A stretch of DNA of 25,220 nucleotides, from NCBI GenBank assembly GCA_937930275.1, contig CALGLM010000373.1:1-25220 (forward strand), written 5' to 3'. Of this stretch, positions 6,515 through 13,789 are shown one piece after another. Source of the stretch: an uncultured Ignavibacteria bacterium (lineage in GTDB: Bacteria > Bacteroidota > Ignavibacteria > Ignavibacteriales > Melioribacteraceae). Position numbers and translations under genes: made by a program. The notes beneath the pieces are model-generated. The model was not told the origin of the DNA. It worked only from the letters and a program-made list of their open reading frames with translations, and did not search any database. Numbering within the stretch: the first letter of the stretch is position 1; each line of letters opens with the position of its first letter.

Positions 6515-8323
6515 ATGAACATTAGAAATATTGCAATAATAGCCCATGTTGACCACGGCAAAACAACCTTAGTCGATCATATATTAAAGCAGTGCGAAGT
6601 ATTTCGTTCAAATCAAGTTGTAAGAGAATGTTTTTTAGATTCAAACGACTTAGAAAGAGAACGCGGAATAACAATTTTAAGCAAAAATATTAGTGTTGAA
6701 TACAACAATACTAAGATTAATATAATTGATACACCGGGGCACAGCGATTTTGGAGGTGAGGTAGAACGAGTATTAAAATTAGCTGACGGAGTAATTTTAT
6801 TAGTTGACGCATTTGAAGGTCCAATGCCGCAAACACGTTTTGTGTTGCAAAAAGCATTAGAGTTAGATTTATATCCCGTTGTTGTAATTAACAAAATAGA
6901 TAAACTGGATGCCCGACCAAAAGATGTAATTAACGAAGTTTATGATTTGTTTTTTGAACTTGATGCCGCAGATCATCAGTTAGATTTTCCCATTCTTTAT
7001 GCAAGCGGGCGTAACGGCTGGGCAGTAAAAAATTTAGAAGATCCCGTACTAAATTTATCTCCTTTATTAGATACGATTATTGAAAAAATACCTGCTCCAA
7101 GGCATTTGGAAGGGCATTATCAAATACAAATTACATCTTTAGATTATAGTGATTATGTAGGTAGAATAGGTATAGGTCGTGTTTATCGCGGTAAACTTAC
7201 AACAGGGGTACCGGCGGCAATTATTAAAAGAGACGGTACGGTTAGTAAAGCACAAATTAAAAAGCTATATACTTTTGAAGGAATAGGTAAAAGTGAAGTT
7301 ACGGAAGTAGAGTGCGGCGATATTTGTGCAATTGTAGGTATAGAAAAAATTGATATAGGCGATACTGTTACGGATGCCGAAAACCCCGAGCCGTTGCCTA
7401 TTGTTAATATTGACGAACCTACTATGAGCATGATGTTTATGGTAAACAATTCCCCGTTATTCGGCAAAGAGGGAAAGTATGTTACATCCCGCCATTTAAG
7501 AGACAGATTATATAAAGAACTTGAACAGAATGTTGCCCTTAGAGTAGAAGAAACCGGTAGCGCGGATACTTTCAAAGTATCGGGACGTGGTATTTTGCAC
7601 TTATCAATTTTAATTGAAAACATGAGAAGAGAGGGTTATGAACTTGCAGTAGGTCCGCCAAAAGTTATATTTAAAGAAATTGACGGAAAAAAGACAGAAC
7701 CGATAGAATTTTTAACAATTGACGTTTTGGAAGAATTTGCCGGAAAAGTGATTGAACTTGTAAGTTCTAAAAAGGGTGAAATGTTTAAGATGGAAGCCAA
7801 AGGGTCAATGACTCGTTTAGAATTTAAAATTCCTTCACGCGGTTTAATAGGGTTAAGAAACAGAATATTGACAATAACATCCGGTGAAGCAGTTATGCAC
7901 CACAGATTTTACCAATATGAACCTTTTAAAGGTAATATTACTTTTAGGCAAAACGGTGTGTTAATTTCTATGGGTGACGGTGAATCTACCGGATATGCTA
8001 TTGATAGTTTGCAAGATAGAGGCAAGTTTTTTGTTGACCCGGGCGAATATGTTTATACCGGTCAAATAGTCGGCGAAAACAATAAAGATATGGATATTGA
8101 AGTAAACGTTCAACGCGGTAAAAAATTAACAAATATGCGTGCAAGCGGTAGTGATAAAGCTATTAAAATTACACCTGCTATTAAATTTTCGCTTGAAGAG
8201 GCACTTGAATATATTAAAGATGATGAATTAGTAGAAATTACTCCTAAATCATACAGATTACGTAAATTATACTTAGATCCACACCAAAGACGTAAATATA
8301 ATTTAGGAAAAGAAGTAGAATAA
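6515..8323 (+). CDS. typA: Translational GTPase TypA/BipA
   Basis: A complete 602-residue ribosome-associated GTPase that assists 50S assembly and growth under stress such as cold. The G domain has AHVDHGKTT (10-18, G1), RERGITI (48-54, G2 region), DTPGHSDFGGEVER (72-85, G3) and NKID (126-129, G4). The translation-factor beta-barrel domain II follows (about 200-300), then the EF-G-like domains and the TypA-specific C-terminal domain, with SRGLIGLRNRILT and the C-terminal SYRLRKLYLD. Length matches the family. The start is the ATG after TTAGGTACAA, where only a weak AGG could serve as a ribosome binding site. The gene is alone on the plus strand, between the divergent M15 gene and two stacked terminators. 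Confidence 0.98.
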   Translation: MNIRNIAIIAHVDHGKTTLVDHILKQCEVFRSNQVVRECFLDSNDLERERGITILSKNISVEYNNTKINIIDTPGHSDFGGEVERVLKLADGVILLVDAFEGPMPQTRFVLQKALELDLYPVVVINKIDKLDARPKDVINEVYDLFFELDAADHQLDFPILYASGRNGWAVKNLEDPVLNLSPLLDTIIEKIPAPRHLEGHYQIQITSLDYSDYVGRIGIGRVYRGKLTTGVPAAIIKRDGTVSKAQIKKLYTFEGIGKSEVTEVECGDICAIVGIEKIDIGDTVTDAENPEPLPIVNIDEPTMSMMFMVNNSPLFGKEGKYVTSRHLRDRLYKELEQNVALRVEETGSADTFKVSGRGILHLSILIENMRREGYELAVGPPKVIFKEIDGKKTEPIEFLTIDVLEEFAGKVIELVSSKKGEMFKMEAKGSMTRLEFKIPSRGLIGLRNRILTITSGEAVMHHRFYQYEPFKGNITFRQNGVLISMGDGESTGYAIDSLQDRGKFFVDPGEYVYTGQIVGENNKDMDIEVNVQRGKKLTNMRASGSDKAIKITPAIKFSLEEALEYIKDDELVEITPKSYRLRKLYLDPHQRRKYNLGKEVE

Positions 8324-8372
8324 CGAGGAATATTAAATTTCCGATTTTGAAATATTTGTGAAGATATTTTAT

Positions 8373-8405
8373 CGAGACGTATATATGTGCGTCTCGTTTT
8401 ATTTT
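8373..8405 (+). terminator. Intrinsic terminator 1 after typA
   Basis: A perfect 7-base-pair stem, CGAGACG (8373-8379) with CGTCTCG (8390-8396), closes a 10-base loop and is followed by TTTTATTTT. It lies 50 bases after the typA stop and reads well only on the plus strand. Confidence 0.85.
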
Positions 8406-8410
8406 AAAAC

Positions 8411-8445
8411 AAAAAAAGACACCGTGTTTAGGTGTCTTTTTTTTT
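8411..8445. terminator. Bidirectional intrinsic terminator between typA and the convergent gene
   Basis: The stem GACACC (8418-8423) pairs with GGTGTC (8431-8436) over a 7-base loop, flanked by seven A on the left and nine T on the right. It therefore gives a hairpin plus T-run on both strands. It backs up the first typA terminator and ends the minus-strand unit whose stop codon is at 8524. Confidence 0.9.
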
Positions 8446-8523
8446 GTATAAAATATAATTTATATATATTCAAGAATATTTTACTTGGCTAAGTATAACT
8501 TAAATTTATGTAATAATCTCTTA

Positions 8524-9270
8524 TTAAAATGAAAGGGCTTTAATAAAATTAACTTTAATACCGCTGTTTTGCGTAAATGAGTTCTCAATTCCGAAATTAA
8601 CATTCCAAGATTGTTGAGTGTTAATACTTTTATTGTGCCTGTTTACAAGTCTAACGGCATTTATAATACTAACAATACGATTTAATATTAATGCCCCTAC
8701 CGCAAAACGAACGTTATTATACGCTTGTTCGCTGCTTGTCCACATATTTCTGTATTCTTTACGAGTATCGTTATCGTTCCAATTCCAATAATACACATCC
8801 GTATTATAAACATCGCCGAAATTACGATTTAATTCCTGTTCGCGGTTAAAAGTATTAACGCTCATGTAACTTCCTACTCTTGCATAAAAGTCTTCGTCCG
8901 AGCCGGTGTAAGTTACGCCTCCTTTGGATTTTGCAAAAGCTTTGTAATTATCTTCCTCCCATTTTCCGTAAGTATCAAAACCAATTGCTGCCCCCCAAAA
9001 AACAACATCGGCAGCAGTTAAATATTTCCCCAATGAGTAATCACCCGCATATAGTTCTCCCATTCCGGGCAAAACAAGGGAATATAAAATTGCCAAACCG
9101 GTGCTTTTTTTACCCGAGTTTTCGGTAAGTAAAGGAGGCGTTATTAAGTTATTGCTTTCAGTAATAGTGATATTGTTTTTAAGTTCATATAAGCTGTTAT
9201 TGTTTTGTGCAAACAAAGAAACTGAAAACATTAAAAATAAAACTGCAATTATTACCGGTGATATCTTCAT
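8524..9270 (-). CDS. Exported hypothetical protein with LPGMGELYAG motif (DUF5683-like)
   Basis: A 248-residue protein with a clear signal peptide (about 1-21, ending SLFAQ). Residues about 57-90 contain a hydrophobic stretch with LPGMGELYAGDYSLGKY, reminiscent of the LPG-x-GQ-x-Y-x-G motif found in small membrane proteins of this phylum (DUF5683 and relatives). A second hydrophobic patch near 190-210 is followed by NAVRLVNRHN. The middle is rich in Asn, Asp, Tyr and Trp (YYWNWNDNDTRKEYRNMW). No catalytic residues are recognised. The function is unknown; an outer-membrane or periplasmic location is inferred. It follows mtaB by 12 bases and is probably co-transcribed with it. The bidirectional terminator lies beyond its stop. 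Confidence 0.6.
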   Translation of the reverse strand: MKISPVIIAVLFLMFSVSLFAQNNNSLYELKNNITITESNNLITPPLLTENSGKKSTGLAILYSLVLPGMGELYAGDYSLGKYLTAADVVFWGAAIGFDTYGKWEEDNYKAFAKSKGGVTYTGSDEDFYARVGSYMSVNTFNREQELNRNFGDVYNTDVYYWNWNDNDTRKEYRNMWTSSEQAYNNVRFAVGALILNRIVSIINAVRLVNRHNKSINTQQSWNVNFGIENSFTQNSGIKVNFIKALSF

Positions 9271-9282
9271 TTTTAACCTATA

Positions 9283-10584
9283 TTAATTGTTTATTAATTC
9301 TGCATAACATATATTATCCTCAACCCTAATAATTTTTACGTTAGCTAATTTATTTATAAGCTTACTATCGTAAGGCAATGCTACTCTAACATAATTAGAA
9401 GCAAAACCTTGAATAAAACCGTTGTGTTCTTCGGCTTCAAATAGTACTTCGAGATTTTTACCGATCATTTTTTCCAAAAATTCGTGATGTTTCTTTTGGC
9501 TTAAAATCCTAAGTCTATTATTCCTTTCTTTTTTTATTTCAATCGGTACTTTGTTTTCCATTTCGATTGACTTTGTATTAGGTCTATCGGAATAAGTGAA
9601 AACATGTAAGTACGAAATTGGCAAATCTTTTAGCAAATTAAAAGTCAATAAAAAATCCTCTTCGGTTTCTCCGGGAAAACCTACAATTACATCCACGCCT
9701 ATTCCGACATCAGAAATTTCCGAAGCAACTTTATTTACCAGTTTTTTATAAAAAGAAGCCGTATATCGGCGTTTCATTAATTTTAATATTTTAGGACTTC
9801 CGTTTTGCAAAGGAATATGAAAATGTTTGCACATCTTATCGTTGGTTTTAACCAACTGCAAAACTTCATCTGTTAGTAAATTTGGTTCAATACTACTAAT
9901 TCGTAATCTAAAATTTCCTTCAACTTCAACTAATTTTGTTAAAGCGGTATAAAAATTAGTATTTATTAATTTTCCGTAATCGCCAACATTAACTCCTGTA
10001 AGAACTATTTCTTTATAGTCATTTTTTAACAGTTCAATAAATTTATCCGTCATAGTATCCGGTTGCATGCTTCTGCTTTTCCCTCGTGCAAGGGGAATTG
10101 TGCAGTAGCTGCACTTATAATCGCAGCCGTCTTGTATTTTAAAGAATGCACGAGTGCGGCTATCGGCATCGGATGAAAAAGCCGTAATAAAATCATCAAG
10201 TTTATCTGTCGGAGTAATGTGGATACAAGAAAGTTCTTTTTTATTAAAATTATCTATTAAAGAAAATAGCTTAAATTTTTCGTTGCTGCCTAAAACGGCA
10301 TCAACCCCTTTAATAGAGGAAATTTGATCCGGACGTAACTGTGCATAACAGCCGGTTACGGCAACAAAACCTTCCGGGTTATTTCGTAAAGCACGTCTAA
10401 CAATTTGCCTGCATTCTTTATCCGCCCCTTCTGTAACGGTACAAGTATTTATAACATAAACATCTGCATGCTCGTTAAATTCAACAATCTTATATCCTTT
10501 ATCTAAAAACTGTTTTCCGATTGTGCTTGTTTCCGCAAAATTTAACTTGCATCCAAGTGTATAAAAAGCTACGGTGTTACTCAA
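9283..10584 (-). CDS. mtaB: tRNA t6A37 methylthiotransferase MtaB (radical SAM)
   Basis: A 433-residue methylthiotransferase that converts t6A to ms2t6A at position 37 of tRNAs reading ANN codons. The N-terminal UPF0004 domain carries cluster cysteines C12 (TLGCKLN), C48 (NTCTV) and C79 (TGCYAQ). The radical SAM cluster uses C154, C158 and C161 in GCDYKCSYC, followed by PLARGKSRS. A C-terminal TRAM-like domain occupies about 370-433. TLGCKLN and the TEGADKECRQ block identify MtaB rather than MiaB. The start codon is TTG: an in-frame TAA lies directly before it, and AAGGA sits 5 bases upstream, which supports this start. The exported DUF5683-like gene follows after 12 bases. Confidence 0.95.
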   Translation of the reverse strand: MSNTVAFYTLGCKLNFAETSTIGKQFLDKGYKIVEFNEHADVYVINTCTVTEGADKECRQIVRRALRNNPEGFVAVTGCYAQLRPDQISSIKGVDAVLGSNEKFKLFSLIDNFNKKELSCIHITPTDKLDDFITAFSSDADSRTRAFFKIQDGCDYKCSYCTIPLARGKSRSMQPDTMTDKFIELLKNDYKEIVLTGVNVGDYGKLINTNFYTALTKLVEVEGNFRLRISSIEPNLLTDEVLQLVKTNDKMCKHFHIPLQNGSPKILKLMKRRYTASFYKKLVNKVASEISDVGIGVDVIVGFPGETEEDFLLTFNLLKDLPISYLHVFTYSDRPNTKSIEMENKVPIEIKKERNNRLRILSQKKHHEFLEKMIGKNLEVLFEAEEHNGFIQGFASNYVRVALPYDSKLINKLANVKIIRVEDNICYAELINN

Positions 10585-10660
10585 TTAATTCCTTTCAAAA
10601 AAAATATATACTTAAAAAATACAAAAAATTAAAAGTTCGTTCAATAATTTATGATTTTTA

Positions 10661-10712
10661 CCAATAAAATAAAAGGGCTATATTTTAGGTGAACAACCAT
10701 AAAATACAGCCC
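10661..10712 (-). terminator. Intrinsic terminator of rpsA
   Basis: Read on the minus strand just after the rpsA stop, GGGC-T-x-TATTTTA pairs with TAAAATA-x-A-GCCC (arms 10675-10689 and 10697-10712, with one mismatch and a one-base bulge). It is followed by TTTTATTTTATT. It separates rpsA from mtaB, which must then have its own promoter in the 76 bases between 10585 and 10660. Confidence 0.85.
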
Positions 10713-10737
10713 CAATTTTATAATTTAAGACTCTAAA

Positions 10738-12594
10738 TTATTCTGCAGATTCGGTGTTTGTTTCTTCTTCTGCCGGTTTATTGTCTTTTTTTGCATCAGA
10801 TGTAGGATCTTCGTATAAATTAAAATCGCTACTATCAAATTTACCTGCGTCAGCAGTTTTAATTGCGTCTATGTTAACTTTTTCTAATTTATGTGTAGTA
10901 ATATAGTTAACAATTTCTTCGTCAGATTTTTCTTTTAACGGAGCTAAAGCACTTAAAACGATTTTTTTGTTTTCTTTATCAAATTCAACAACTCTCAATT
11001 CAAGTTCTGTATCAACAGCAAAACCGATCGATAAGTTTTTAATTTTTGAAGGTGATAATTGAGTAGCCGGTACAAAACCGTCAACGCCTTTAGGTAGTTC
11101 TGCAATTAATCCTTTTTCGATTAATCTAACAACTTTACCTGCCACATCGCTACCAACGGAATATAATTTTTCAAAATCATCCCATGGGTTATCGTTAACT
11201 TGTTTGTGACCTAAAGAAATTTTTCTTTGATCTGTATCTACGCCAAGTACAACAACTTCAATTTTTTCGTTTTTCTTAACAACTTCACCGGGGTGACGAA
11301 TTTTCTTTGTCCATGATAAGTCACTAATGTGAACTAAGCCGTCAATACCGGGTTCTAATTCAACAAATACACCAAAGTTAGTTAAGTTACGTGCAGTTCC
11401 TAAGTGTTTACTTCCTACAGGATATTTTTTCATTAATTCTTGCCATGGGTCCGGAGTTAATTGTTTCATACCCAAAGAAATTTTCTTTTCGTTTTTATCT
11501 AATGATAAAATAACGGCTTCAACAATTTGTCCCATCGAAACGAATTGAGAAGGATGGCTTATATGTTGTGTCCAGCTCATTTCGCTAATGTGAATTAATC
11601 CTTCAATACCTTTTTCTATTTCAATAAATGCACCATACTCAGTTAATGAAACTACGCGGCCCGATACTTTGTCACCAATTTTATATTTTTCTTCAATTTG
11701 TTCCCAAGGATGCGGTAACAATTGTTTTAAGCTTAATGAAATACGCTTTTTCATTTTGTCAAAATCGGTAACAACAACTTTAATTTTGTCGTCTAATTTA
11801 ACAACTTCGCTCGGATGATTTATTCTGCCCCAGCTTAAGTCTGTAATATGAATTAAACCGTCAACGCCGCCTAAATCGATGAACACACCGAAATCGGTAA
11901 TAGCTTTAACAATACCTTCAAGAATTTGACCTTTTTCTAATTTGTCAAGAATTTCTTGTCTTTGATCTGCAATGGTTTCTTCAATTAATACCTTGTGCGA
12001 AACAACAACGTTTTCCGTAGGTTCATTAATTTTAACAATTCTAAAGTCCATTGTTTGACCGACAAAAGCATCGAAATCGCGAACAGGTCTAATATCAATT
12101 TGTGAACCGGGTAAGAAAGCTTCGATTCCGCCCATAATATCAACAACCATACCGCCTTTAATGCGTTTAAGAATTTTGCCTTGGATAACTGTTTCGTTGG
12201 TGAAAGCATCTTTAACTTTTTCCCACATTTTAAGGAAGTCAGCTCTCTTTTTGCTTAATACCAAGTTTCCTTCTTCGTCTTCTTTACTTTCTATAACTAT
12301 CTCAACGGAATTACCAATTTTGAGTTCTTCTGTAGCAGTAAATTCTGATTTGGGAATTAAACCGTCAGATTTAAATCCGACTTCTAATACAACGTTATCT
12401 CCGTCAATGGCTACAATTTTGCCTTTAATTATTTCGCCTTCACGAATGTTACGGAATGATTTAGAGATTAACTCTTCAAATTCCATTTGTTCGGTAGCTG
12501 AATAATCTTCTTCGTTAAAGTATCGGGTTTTTCCTACCGATTTAACTTTTGTTTCTTTTACGGCTTCTTGAGTGCCGTCTTGTAATTCGGACAT
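10738..12594 (-). CDS. rpsA: 30S ribosomal protein S1
   Basis: A 618-residue protein with six S1 RNA-binding domains beginning near residues 53, 139, 223, 308, 393 and 478. The four central ones carry the sharp signature (G-x-V-x-x-x-x-x-FGVFIDL...DGLIHISDLSW and variants). Domains 1 and 2 are the divergent ribosome-docking type, and domain 6 is the weakest. A Lys/Glu-rich acidic tail ends the protein. S1 brings mRNA to the 30S subunit, which matters most in bacteria with few Shine-Dalgarno sites. Its own mRNA has GGAGG 4 bases before the ATG, the strongest such site in this window. The cmk gene lies 100 bases upstream, the classic cmk-rpsA order. Confidence 0.97.
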   Translation of the reverse strand: MSELQDGTQEAVKETKVKSVGKTRYFNEEDYSATEQMEFEELISKSFRNIREGEIIKGKIVAIDGDNVVLEVGFKSDGLIPKSEFTATEELKIGNSVEIVIESKEDEEGNLVLSKKRADFLKMWEKVKDAFTNETVIQGKILKRIKGGMVVDIMGGIEAFLPGSQIDIRPVRDFDAFVGQTMDFRIVKINEPTENVVVSHKVLIEETIADQRQEILDKLEKGQILEGIVKAITDFGVFIDLGGVDGLIHITDLSWGRINHPSEVVKLDDKIKVVVTDFDKMKKRISLSLKQLLPHPWEQIEEKYKIGDKVSGRVVSLTEYGAFIEIEKGIEGLIHISEMSWTQHISHPSQFVSMGQIVEAVILSLDKNEKKISLGMKQLTPDPWQELMKKYPVGSKHLGTARNLTNFGVFVELEPGIDGLVHISDLSWTKKIRHPGEVVKKNEKIEVVVLGVDTDQRKISLGHKQVNDNPWDDFEKLYSVGSDVAGKVVRLIEKGLIAELPKGVDGFVPATQLSPSKIKNLSIGFAVDTELELRVVEFDKENKKIVLSALAPLKEKSDEEIVNYITTHKLEKVNIDAIKTADAGKFDSSDFNLYEDPTSDAKKDNKPAEEETNTESAE

Positions 12595-12637
12595 TTATCC
12601 TCCAAAAAATACAACACCACTTTTTATATCTCGGTCA

Positions 12638-12645
12638 CAAACATA
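12638..12645 (-). promoter_or_regulatory. Candidate Bacteroidota-type -7 box for rpsA
   Basis: On the minus strand, TATGTTTG matches the TAnnTTTG -7 element of Bacteroidota and would give a leader of about 40 bases ending in GGAGG. A convincing -33 TTTG at 19-21 bases is not present, so this is tentative. It would allow rpsA to be expressed apart from cmk. Confidence 0.3.
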
Positions 12646-12694
12646 TAAAATGCGGCAATAAATTAGTTTAACATTAATTAATTTAGGTGACCTG

Positions 12695-13375
12695 TTAATT
12701 TCTTAATTTTTCAACTAAATTGGCTACTAAAGCCAAAACTTCAGTTTTTTCTTGTTCTACGGTAATTTCCGTTGTGTCTATTTCAATAGCATCATCTGCT
12801 TTTTTTAACGGGCTTACGTTTCTGCTGCTATCTATTAAATCTCTTTTTTTTATATTCTCAAAAACTTCTTCAAAGCTAACATTTTGGTCGGTTTCGCAAT
12901 ACTCTTTATACCTTCGTTTTGCACGAGCTTCTACAGAAGCGGTTAAGTATATTTTTATATCAGCTTCGGGAAAAACAACGGTTGTTGTATCCCTCCCTTC
13001 CGTAATTATGCTATGCTGGTTTGCAATACGTCTTTGTAAACTTACCATTTCTTCACGTACCTGAGGTATTGTACTTACTTCGCTTACTTTTGAACTAACG
13101 AATGGCTTTCTAATTTCATCGGTAACTTCTTCGTTATCAACCCAAACACGTGTAACGCCGTTTTCAAATTTTAAATCTAATTTAATTTGTTTGGTCAGTT
13201 CAATTATTTTTGCTATATCGGATTCAATATTGTTTTTAAGTACAAGGTATGTAATAGCTCTATACATCGCACCGGTATCGAGATAGAGAAAGTTAAGGTA
13301 ATCGGCAAGCTTTTTTGCCAATGTACTTTTGCCGGATGATGCCGGTCCGTCTATTGCAATAATTATTTTTTTCAT
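12695..13375 (-). CDS. cmk: Cytidylate kinase
   Basis: A 226-residue CMP/dCMP kinase that makes CDP and dCDP from CMP and dCMP with ATP. The P-loop is IDGPASSGKST (8-18). The following YLDTGAMYRAI binds the nucleoside, and ITEGRDTTTVVFPEADIKIYLTAS carries the conserved RD and lid-proximal block. EARAKRRYKE is the lid, and RDLIDSSRNVSPLKKADDAIEIDTT is the standard C-terminal signature, with S/R and D contacts to CMP. Length and order are complete. Many homologues read GRDIGT where this one has GRDTTT. It lies 100 bases upstream of rpsA on the same strand. Only a weak AGG stands before the ATG. Confidence 0.97.
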   Translation of the reverse strand: MKKIIIAIDGPASSGKSTLAKKLADYLNFLYLDTGAMYRAITYLVLKNNIESDIAKIIELTKQIKLDLKFENGVTRVWVDNEEVTDEIRKPFVSSKVSEVSTIPQVREEMVSLQRRIANQHSIITEGRDTTTVVFPEADIKIYLTASVEARAKRRYKEYCETDQNVSFEEVFENIKKRDLIDSSRNVSPLKKADDAIEIDTTEITVEQEKTEVLALVANLVEKLRN

Positions 13376-13512
13376 AGCCTGTAAATTTAAACAATTTATT
13401 GCTTTTTTTCAATTTTTTTAAACGCTAAAATTAAATTTAATATTAATTTATTTGCAAGGAGTTAAACAATTAAGACATTTGTTTTTTAAAAACTTTAACT
13501 AAATTCTTTTTG

Positions 13513-13784
13513 GGGGCTGTATCAAGGGGGTCAAATTTAATAAAAAAGTTGCTAAAACTAACCCCGTAAGCCCCACCATAATTCATAGAGGGGGAATAAT
13601 ACATTTAAACATTCAACTTAGGGTAAATTACCTAACGCCAATAAATATCCGAAACTTATTGTAATACAACGGATTGCAAGTGCTGTAACCTCTTCTATTG
13701 AGAATAGTTTGGGGAATGATAATATACGTGTAAAGCAGGAATTTTTTAACAAAATTCAAAATAAGACTATTTTAATACAGCCCC
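13513..13784. repeat. Inverted-repeat-bounded non-coding segment (possible MITE or IS remnant)
   Basis: The 414-base gap between cmk and the receptor gene contains GGGGCTGTAT at 13513-13522 and its exact inverse ATACAGCCCC at 13775-13784. Extending to 20 bases keeps 15 matches, with GTC again conserved at 18-20. The enclosed 252 bases hold no credible gene, only short frames without recognisable similarity and a G/C-patchy stretch (CCCCGTAAGCCCC, AGAGGGGG). No target duplication is visible. The same GGGGCTGTAT word occurs in the rpsA terminator, so the two ends may instead be a long-range terminator pair. Confidence 0.4.
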
Positions 13785-13789
13785 ATAAT

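Noticed and set aside
7183..7623. A 146-codon frame antisense to typA
   Set aside because: Shadow of the conserved TypA frame with no domain and no ribosome binding site.
12161..12505. A 114-codon frame antisense to rpsA
   Set aside because: Shadow of the strongly conserved S1 frame. Composition (Ser, Leu and Ile rich) is typical of an antisense artefact.
13376..13435. A sigma-70-like promoter (TTGAAA, 17 bases, TAAATT) before cmk
   Set aside because: In such AT-rich DNA this match is expected by chance, and it would leave almost no leader.
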